From the IMG/VR virus record IMGVR_UViG_3300046690_000489, positions 1 to 36,909 of that record: 36,909 nucleotides of DNA; one strand, 5' to 3'. The notes beneath the pieces were generated by a model. That model saw only the letters and a list, made by a program, of their open reading frames with translations. It did not search any database and had not been told where the DNA came from. A program made the translations under genes and the position numbers. Position 1 is the first letter of the stretch, and every line of letters begins with the position of its first letter. Below are positions 32,057-36,909 of the stretch, in pieces. This DNA comes from a virus.

Positions 32057-32317
32057 CAAGCACAAAACCAAAGTGGCGGCGGCACAGAGGCTACCACGAA
32101 CGCCTTCAAGGTCGGCGATGACGTGACTTTCGTCGTTGCCCGCAGCACTGGGCACAGCGTCAGTCTCAGCGTTCGCGAAGGGAAGATTGCCGAGATCGAT
32201 CGTGCTACGGCGGTCGTGAAACTCCGCAATGGCCGTACCAGTGTGCAGCCGTTGAACAAGCTGACACGCCAGGGCGAGCGCAACGCCCTAACCCGCGCAT
32301 TGCTGGGGGACGTCTGA
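32054..32317 (+). CDS. Small unrecognised early protein
   Basis: 87 residues, start within the second copy of the repeated leader. It is probably a small beta-barrel (VGDDVTFVVARSTGHSVSLSVREGKIAEIDRATAVVKLRNGRTSVQPLNKL), reminiscent of KOW/SH3-like nucleic-acid-binding folds. Stop overlaps the ATG of the next gene. Confidence 0.65.
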   Translation: MQAQNQSGGGTEATTNAFKVGDDVTFVVARSTGHSVSLSVREGKIAEIDRATAVVKLRNGRTSVQPLNKLTRQGERNALTRALLGDV

Positions 32318-32538
32318 TGCAACCTTCAACCAATTCTGTTGCACGTACACGCCCGCAGATGGCGAGCCATCGGCTTGACCTACCCAGTCGCTGCGACATC
32401 TGTGGCAAAGCCCGATCTACGCGCAAGCACCAGGCCTGTAGTCGGATTCGACAGCAGCGCAAGTCTGTCGAGTGGGCCGAGCTGATGGCGACACGGGCGG
32501 AAGCGAAGAAGAACAAGCCACGGCGCTACGCGCGCTGA
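32317..32538 (+). CDS. Small zinc-finger protein, paralogue A
   Basis: 73 residues, basic. The core CDICGKARSTRKHQACSRIRQQR has four probable zinc ligands: Cys, Cys, His, Cys. The gene at 32865 encodes the same core. Its stop overlaps the preceding gene's end by one base (ATG at 32317). Small basic zinc-finger proteins of this size in phages often bind RNA or DNA. Confidence 0.75.
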   Translation: MQPSTNSVARTRPQMASHRLDLPSRCDICGKARSTRKHQACSRIRQQRKSVEWAELMATRAEAKKNKPRRYAR

Positions 32539-32548
32539 TTTGAATGAC

Positions 32549-32597
32549 GGGCGACTGGGAACTGCAATTCCCGGTCGCCCGAAGGAGAAGCACCATG
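32549..32597 (+). promoter_or_regulatory. Hairpin + RBS cassette, copy 3
   Basis: A 13-bp stem with one T-G wobble (GGGCGAC, T, GGGAA with TTCCC, G, GTCGCCC), loop CTGCAA (32562-32567). It is followed directly by GAAGGAGAAGCACCATG. This is the longest stem, with no spacer before the RBS block. Confidence 0.8.
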
Positions 32598-32852
32598 CAG
32601 GCAACGGCTCTGTTGTTTTTATACCTGTGCACCAACGCATCCCGCCTCGACTGCCAGGTAATTCCTGTCCGGCAATGGGTCAGCGGGGACGCCTACGAGC
32701 AATGCGCGAGAACCGCACACTCTCTGGAAAACGCCCTGACCCCGGCCAATCGACCTCGGCATCGGTTTGTTTGCGAAACGCCGGACGCCGGCAGCTCCAA
32801 GACTGAAACCGAAAATCAGCCTCACCTAACGCTTCAATCGTTTCGGCTGTGA
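32595..32852 (+). CDS. Small unrecognised protein, possibly exported
   Basis: 85 residues from the ATG at 32595 in the third copy of the repeated leader. A hydrophobic start (MQATALLFLYLCTNA) could be a signal or a membrane anchor. Three further cysteines (CQVI, CART, CETP) follow. I do not recognise the family. Confidence 0.6.
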   Translation: MQATALLFLYLCTNASRLDCQVIPVRQWVSGDAYEQCARTAHSLENALTPANRPRHRFVCETPDAGSSKTETENQPHLTLQSFRL

Positions 32853-32864
32853 TCGGGGGACACG

Positions 32865-33074
32865 ATGAAGAGAAGAAAATCGTTTCCCTGGAATCTGGAC
32901 CTCACCGGCGCCTGTGATCAATGTGGCAAATCCCGCGCCCACGGCAACCACCGTAAATGCAGCAAAGCACGGCAAGTGATTGCGTCACTCCGCAGAGCCG
33001 AGGAAGCCCGGTCCGGCATTCCTCCTACACCTAGAAAAAGCGCCGGATTGTTCTGGTTACTTCGTCAGGACTGA
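32865..33074 (+). CDS. Small zinc-finger protein, paralogue B
   Basis: 69 residues, basic. The core CDQCGKSRAHGNHRKCSKARQ aligns with paralogue A (CDICGKARSTRKHQACSRIRQ) with the same C-x2-C-G-K-x-R-x4-H-x2-C spacing. The rest differs. It is the last gene before the terminator that precedes the integrase. Confidence 0.7.
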   Translation: MKRRKSFPWNLDLTGACDQCGKSRAHGNHRKCSKARQVIASLRRAEEARSGIPPTPRKSAGLFWLLRQD

Positions 33075-33105
33075 TCAGCAACACTCCAACCTACGGCAAC
33101 ACAGG

Positions 33106-33125
33106 AAGGCCCGATGTCGGGCCTT
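33106..33125 (+). terminator. Terminator at the end of the early operon
   Basis: AAGGCCCGA, TG, TCGGGCCTT: a 9-bp perfect inverted repeat (some pairs open at the loop), followed by a T-rich run (TCTGCTTTTGC). It ends the early operon just before the integrase leader. Confidence 0.75.
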
Positions 33126-33176
33126 TCTGCTTTTGCTCTGCTGATCAGTGGTTCAGTTCATCGTTTAGGGACGTGT

Positions 33177-34364
33177 ATGGCACATGGCGTAGAGGCCCGT
33201 GGCAATTCGGTGCGGGTCTATTTTCGTTACAACGGCAAGCGGTACCGGGAGCTTTTGCCCGGCGGGAATACCCCGGCCAACCGGGAGCGGGCCGCGCACC
33301 TGGTCAACATCATTGAATACGAGATCAAGGCTGGCACTTTCAGTTACAGCCGGCACTTTCCTGATTCAGCCACCTTGGTCGAGAACACCTTCGGCCACTA
33401 CCTCGACCTATGGCTGAAGATCAAAAGCAACAGCGTTGCTGCGACGTCTTATCGAGGATATGCCAATAAGGCCGAGGTACATGTTCGACCGCGCTGGGGC
33501 AAGGTGCAGATCGACCAGATCGATCATCTGGATTTGCAGGAATGGGTACAGGACACGCTGTCGAAGCGGCTGAAGAACAAGACTATCCGGGACGTCATCA
33601 GTAACGTGCGCCAAGTCTTTCGGCTGTACCGCACTCGCAAAAAGGTTGCGCATGATCCGACCGAGGGTTTGTTTGTGCGATTACCCGACCCTGAAGCGCC
33701 GGACCCGTTCACAAGGGCGGAGATAAAGCAGATTCTTGAGACTCCCACGAATCGGACGCAGGAGCTGCTGATGATTCAGTTCATGATTTGGGCGGGGCCA
33801 CGGGTATCGGAAACCATTGCGCTGGCATGGGAGGACGTGGATCTGGAGCAAGGCACGGTGACCTTTCGCAGGTCCAAGGTGCGCGGCGCGTACCGAGTGA
33901 CGAAAACCCGCCGATCGACGCGCCGGGTGCGCCTGTTAGCTCCAGCATGGGACGCCCTACGTCAGATCGATGCGTTGACTCGCAGACGCAAAGCGGAAAC
34001 CGTGGAGGTGGTCGAGCGGGACAACAAGACGGTGCGAAAACACAAGCTGCACTTTGTGTTCCTGAACACCAAAAGCGGCCTGCCGCACGCCAATGATTTC
34101 GTGGTGCGCGATCGTTTCTTCAAGGCGCATTTGCACGCTGCCGGCGTTCGCTACCGGGGACCCGGGCAGTGCCGGCACACCTACGCCAGTCAGTTGCTGA
34201 CCACAGGGGTGGCGTCGATCGACTGGATCGCCGAACAGATGGGCCACACCAACGGCAACATGATCCGTCAACACTACGGGACGTGGATTAATGAAGACGG
34301 ACCCGACGTGGTGGGGATGCTGCAAATGGCCTTGAAGCTGGCACCGGTTACAGCTCTGCGCTGA
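33177..34364 (+). CDS. int: Tyrosine-type site-specific integrase
   Basis: 395 residues from the ATG at 33177 with AGGGA six bases upstream. The N-terminal 60 residues are an arm-binding type domain (VRVYFRYNGKRYRELLPGG), then a SAM-like core-binding domain. The catalytic domain has Arg209 (GPRVSE), Arg333-His334 (CRHTYAS), GH in QMGHTNGN, and Tyr367 (QHYGTW). The usual His three residues before the second Arg is replaced by Gly. It recombines the phage attP with the tRNA-Ser site. It reads toward the right att core. Confidence 0.93.
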   Translation: MAHGVEARGNSVRVYFRYNGKRYRELLPGGNTPANRERAAHLVNIIEYEIKAGTFSYSRHFPDSATLVENTFGHYLDLWLKIKSNSVAATSYRGYANKAEVHVRPRWGKVQIDQIDHLDLQEWVQDTLSKRLKNKTIRDVISNVRQVFRLYRTRKKVAHDPTEGLFVRLPDPEAPDPFTRAEIKQILETPTNRTQELLMIQFMIWAGPRVSETIALAWEDVDLEQGTVTFRRSKVRGAYRVTKTRRSTRRVRLLAPAWDALRQIDALTRRRKAETVEVVERDNKTVRKHKLHFVFLNTKSGLPHANDFVVRDRFFKAHLHAAGVRYRGPGQCRHTYASQLLTTGVASIDWIAEQMGHTNGNMIRQHYGTWINEDGPDVVGMLQMALKLAPVTALR

Positions 34365-34455
34365 ATCCGCTGAGGCCACCACTTTCGGCGAAGCCAGAAG
34401 GTCATCGAGTGGTAAGCCAGCCTGGGGAGGACTGGTTTCCACGCTGCCAGAATAA

Positions 34456-34485
34456 GGCCCCACACCGTGACCAGGTGTGGGGGCC
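34456..34485. terminator. Hairpin between convergent integrase and NACHT genes
   Basis: GGCCCCACACC, seven bases, GGTGTGGGGGCC: an 11-bp stem with one bulged G, between the ends of int (plus) and the NACHT gene (minus). There is no clear T-run, so it may act weakly or in both directions. Confidence 0.5.
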
Positions 34486-34536
34486 GATTGAACATAGGCT
34501 GGAAGTATGTGAATCTCTGCAACTTCGACGGAGAGA

Positions 34537-36318
34537 TTACGATTTTTTTTCTGGTCGAAGTATGTTTAGTTTTTTTCGCTCAGCACCAACTATGGCATCA
34601 AACTTGGCGAGTTCAACCTTAATATCCTCTTGAACTTGAATGAGCACTGATACAACGCCCTTCGGATTAAGATAATCAAACATCGCCTTCAGGTTCACCC
34701 CCAAAACTCCCGCCCTCAATGTTTTCGTTGCTCTTATTGAATTATATATATCGCGATCCGAAGCATTCGCCATTGCCGCCTCTGCAACTTCATGCATAAG
34801 ATCAGTGAGGAGATGATAGAAAGGAAACATTGTTTCCGAGTGCATAACTACAAATGCACTAATGGTAGTTCCGGACGTCTCAATGAAAAAACTTGGAAGC
34901 TTTTTCTCTAAATAACGAAGATGATCTTCTTCATTCTGACTTGATACAGCCAGAGAAATCTCCTCAAGCTCTGCCGGATAATACTTTAAGACGTAGTGTT
35001 GACCGTATCGAAATTCGTCCATATATTTTAGGAAGGCTAATACATCCTCCCAAGAGTTCAGATCCTCAGCGGCTATATCATAAAAATCACAAGCTAGTTC
35101 GGCCGATGAATTTCTTACGAATGAGGCAGCATGGTATTCGAGTATACTCTTGTGAAGAAAGCTAATTTGCTCATAACCATCTTCAAGCATCAGACACGCG
35201 ACGTTCACAATATCTTTTCGAAAGCCTTCAACTTCACATGTCACCCCCCCTACGTACTCCATAGCCTCATTAAATACATGATGAAACTCAATTTCCTTCA
35301 TCGTTCGCCCAAGGCGCAACTGCATTGTCATGAAACAAAAGGCATCAAATAGACGATGAAGTTTCGACTCAGATAGCCCACTATATCGCTCTCTTTGAAA
35401 ACCCGGCTTAAACCTATCATGTCTGGTAAAAACCGCTGAAAACAAGCTATTAAAAAATTCCGGGAGCGTCGCCGGTATATGGCTCTCCATTTCGTATACA
35501 AGACACAGCAAAGTTAACATAAGCGGAGTTGTAATAACACCGCGAATATTGCTGGGAGCATCTATTATAGATTGATATATGTTTTCTCTTAGAATTATAT
35601 CCTCAATCAGCTTTCGTAAAAAAGGCTGATAGTCGTCTTCTTCAAACTCATCTATTTCAAAACTTCTAAATCCAGAAAGTCGTTGCACGGCATGGTGCGG
35701 CCGCGACGATATAATTAAAGATAAGTAACCGTATTTTTTCTGAAAATTTTGAATGGCATATACTGTCGAAGTGACCATGCTTTCTGGGATCTCATCAAAC
35801 CCATCAAGCACTAAACTTGTCTTGCCCTCTGTGGCTAAAAAGTCGAACACATCTCTACCGCCTTTTATTCCAGCAGCATCAATAAAGTCGAGAATCAGAT
35901 CAATAAGAGGGCGATCACTAGAAACCATGCGCAGTTCAATAAATATTGGTATCCTGCCACTACTTACAATCTCATTACAAAGATTGCGCATCAGGATAGA
36001 CTTTCCCTGACCAACAATCCCTTCAATAACGGACTTGCCGTTAATTACGCTCCCTATCACCGCACATGCATTTCGATTGTTTTTTTGAATTATTCGCGGA
36101 GGATAATAAAAGTCACTAATCAATACTCCCTTATCACGCGACCACATAGTTTTTACTGTATTGATATTTAGGATAATTTCCGTCAGATTATTTATTGAGA
36201 TCGTCGCATCCCACTTCATTTTCTGCTTTCTAAAAGCTACACCTAGTTCTTTAACTATCGTCGTGATTGTGGGTGTCAGCGCCTTGGCTAATGCTGCTGC
36301 AGTAATTTCTATAGCCAC
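34537..36318 (-). CDS. NACHT-type STAND NTPase, candidate anti-phage defence (bNACHT-like)
   Basis: 593 residues, GTG start at 36318 with AAGGA eight bases upstream. Walker A GIVGQGKS (about 100-107), Walker B LVLDGFDEIP (169-178), sensor-type LIISSRP (201-207), and FLHKSILEYHAASFV (387-401), the NACHT-typical winged-helix region. The N-terminal 70 residues are short and helical, with no recognised effector domain. The C-terminal 190 residues are helical. NACHT proteins are an established class of bacterial phage-defence proteins, some needing no partner gene. The gene is strikingly AT-rich compared with the phage backbone, which suggests recent transfer. It lies between int and att, a usual cargo position. 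Confidence 0.82.
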   Translation of the reverse strand: MAIEITAAALAKALTPTITTIVKELGVAFRKQKMKWDATISINNLTEIILNINTVKTMWSRDKGVLISDFYYPPRIIQKNNRNACAVIGSVINGKSVIEGIVGQGKSILMRNLCNEIVSSGRIPIFIELRMVSSDRPLIDLILDFIDAAGIKGGRDVFDFLATEGKTSLVLDGFDEIPESMVTSTVYAIQNFQKKYGYLSLIISSRPHHAVQRLSGFRSFEIDEFEEDDYQPFLRKLIEDIILRENIYQSIIDAPSNIRGVITTPLMLTLLCLVYEMESHIPATLPEFFNSLFSAVFTRHDRFKPGFQRERYSGLSESKLHRLFDAFCFMTMQLRLGRTMKEIEFHHVFNEAMEYVGGVTCEVEGFRKDIVNVACLMLEDGYEQISFLHKSILEYHAASFVRNSSAELACDFYDIAAEDLNSWEDVLAFLKYMDEFRYGQHYVLKYYPAELEEISLAVSSQNEEDHLRYLEKKLPSFFIETSGTTISAFVVMHSETMFPFYHLLTDLMHEVAEAAMANASDRDIYNSIRATKTLRAGVLGVNLKAMFDYLNPKGVVSVLIQVQEDIKVELAKFDAIVGAERKKLNILRPEKKS

Positions 36319-36375
36319 GATTTGCGTCCTTGTAATTGAAATCCACTCCCTAAGTGAGAGCAGTGACAGAGTTAT

Positions 36376-36404
36376 TTAATAGGAAATACATGGTCGCTAG
36401 TCAT
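36376..36404 (-). promoter_or_regulatory. Candidate promoter of the NACHT gene
   Basis: On the minus strand ATGACT (36404-36399), a 17-bp spacer, then TATTAA (36381-36376). The spacing is ideal, each box matches at four of six positions, and it lies about 58 bp before the GTG. Confidence 0.5.
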
Positions 36405-36432
36405 TTGCATTTACGAAGCCAGTTGCTTCTCT

Positions 36433-36651
36433 TTATGACTGCCGTAGTCGCATGATCGCATCTGTTAGCGCTTGTGCGTTGGTGTCCAAGGTCTCCATAG
36501 CCATGACAGCGCTGAGGGCAACGTCCTCGACGCCATTCTCTGTAAGCCACTTAGTGACCTCATCTATCGCTGCACTGATCGCATGCTGATTGTGTAGAAG
36601 CAACGTGAGCGCATCCGCCGTGGCAATGTTGGATTCAGAGTTATCTGACAT
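36433..36651 (-). CDS. Small helical protein next to the NACHT gene
   Basis: 72 residues from the ATG at 36649-36651, with AGGA eight bases upstream. The longer frame reaching 36906 reads through the att core and the tRNA gene and is rejected. It is acidic and wholly helical (ALTLLLHNQHAISAAIDEVTKWLTENGVEDVALSAVMAMETLDTNAQALTDAIMRL). It is a member of a kind of small hypothetical proteins frequent in Pseudomonas, without named function. It reads toward the NACHT gene and could belong with it, though a separate promoter lies between. Confidence 0.6.
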   Translation of the reverse strand: MSDNSESNIATADALTLLLHNQHAISAAIDEVTKWLTENGVEDVALSAVMAMETLDTNAQALTDAIMRLRQS

Positions 36652-36760
36652 GGGATCCGTCCTGGAGTGAAGGGGTTTGGAAAGCCTAGCTGATGTCGCC
36701 GGGTCTCCTGGCTTGGACACTAATTTTTCAGGCGCCTTTTCCTCATCAAAAGAGTGCTCC

Positions 36761-36778
36761 AGTCCCATCTCAGTCCCA
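36761..36778 (+). promoter_or_regulatory. Probable integrase arm-type sites, right arm
   Basis: Two direct copies of CAGTCCCAT, with GTCCCA cores at 36762-36767 and 36773-36778, 11 bp apart, 80 bp from the core. They mirror the pair at 175-191 in spacing and orientation. Confidence 0.6.
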
Positions 36779-36808
36779 TATGGCCTTTTTTCAGATGCCA
36801 AAAACCAC

Positions 36809-36843
36809 AAACCCCCGACTTTCTCTAGGAAAATCAGGGGTTT
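36809..36843. terminator. Phage-borne replacement terminator for the tRNA-Ser gene
   Basis: An imperfect hairpin (AAACCCC with GGGGTTT; inner TTT/AAA pairs) beside the right core repeat, on the side the tRNA transcript exits. It resembles the host terminator at 31-64 in sequence and place, and the surrounding 90 bp also match in part. After integration the tRNA would keep both its 3' end and a terminator. Confidence 0.7.
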
Positions 36844-36857
36844 GCGTTTACTGAATG

Positions 36858-36880
36858 TGGCGGTGAAGGAGAGATTCGAA
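36858..36880. repeat. Attachment-site core, right copy, within tRNA-Ser
   Basis: Exact copy of 77-99. It covers the encoded CCA, the discriminator, the acceptor 3' strand and part of the T-arm of tRNA-Ser, so the gene remains whole after integration. Confidence 0.9.
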
Positions 36881-36909
36881 CTCTCGATACAGTTTCCTGT
36901 ATACACACT
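36858..36909 (-). tRNA. tRNA-Ser, 3' part (gene cut by the window edge)
   Basis: Reading the minus strand: the end of the anticodon stem AGTGTGT, a long variable arm ATACAG-GAAA-CTGTAT, T-arm GAGAG-TTCGAAT-CTCTC, acceptor CTTCACC, then GCCA. The long variable arm is typical of tRNA-Ser. The bases next to the anticodon stem resemble E. coli tRNA-Ser(GGA), but the anticodon itself lies just outside the window. Confidence 0.9.

Noticed and set aside
34158-34180. Integrase as inactive because the first box II histidine is missing
   Set aside because: Related integrases vary at this position; Arg209, Arg333, the GH histidine and Tyr367 are present and the element is cleanly bounded, so activity is likely.
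36652-36906. Upstream extension of the 72-residue gene
   Set aside because: It would read through the att core and the tRNA gene; the inner ATG has a good ribosome binding site.

Overview
The window is an essentially complete P2-like (Peduovirus-type, phiCTX-like) prophage of about 36.8 kb, integrated into the 3' end of a serine tRNA gene of a high-GC gammaproteobacterium. The host is most likely a Pseudomonas: gene order, the tRNA-Ser target, and the attP-cos-cargo arrangement all match phage phiCTX of P. aeruginosa. This is judged by eye; no database search was possible. A 23-bp direct repeat (77-99 and 36858-36880) marks the ends. The right copy is the 3' end of the tRNA, whose 5' part lies outside the window.

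Layout. 1-1053: attachment core, a pair of GTCCCA boxes (probable integrase arm sites), an array of about 13 RGTAAT hexamers with a near-consensus DnaA box (possible origin), and a P2-like cos sequence at 744-762; no convincing gene. 1054-2540: a two-gene cargo module, a proteasome-fold Ntn-hydrolase plus a 63-residue protein, in the slot where phiCTX carries its cytotoxin gene. 2582-8704: head genes Q, P (minus strand), O, N, M, L. 8704-11801: tail X, lysis genes (holin, muramidase, Rz/Rz1), tail completion R and S. 11905-12624: a DUF4145-type cargo gene. 12697-23956: baseplate, fibre, sheath, tube, tape measure and late tail genes V W J I H G FI FII E(E') T U D. 23977-26709: small accessory genes (secreted, membrane and zinc-ribbon proteins), mostly co-directional with the repressor. 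26797-28908: repressor/Cro-like switch, CII-like regulator, Ogr-like late activator. 28915-33074: Toprim primase-helicase and a run of tiny genes, three of which share a repeated hairpin plus ribosome-binding-site leader. 33177-34364: tyrosine integrase. 34537-36651: AT-rich cargo, a NACHT NTPase and a small protein.

How it works together. The repressor shuts the early promoter through a palindrome lying in its -35/-10 spacer. On induction the early operon makes regulators, replication protein and Ogr. Ogr then presumably acts at the three TGTA-N11-TACA dyads found in front of P/O, V and FI to turn on the late operons. Four places hold cargo: the cos-portal slot, the S-V junction, the D-repressor interval and the integrase-att interval.

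Most interesting items: (1) the Ntn-hydrolase, whose real start appears to be a TTG that places the predicted catalytic threonine directly after the initiator methionine; (2) three hairpins with different but perfectly paired stems and an identical CTGCAA loop, each in front of the same ribosome-binding-site block; (3) the RGTAAT array between attP and cos; (4) symmetric arm-type repeats around the attachment core.
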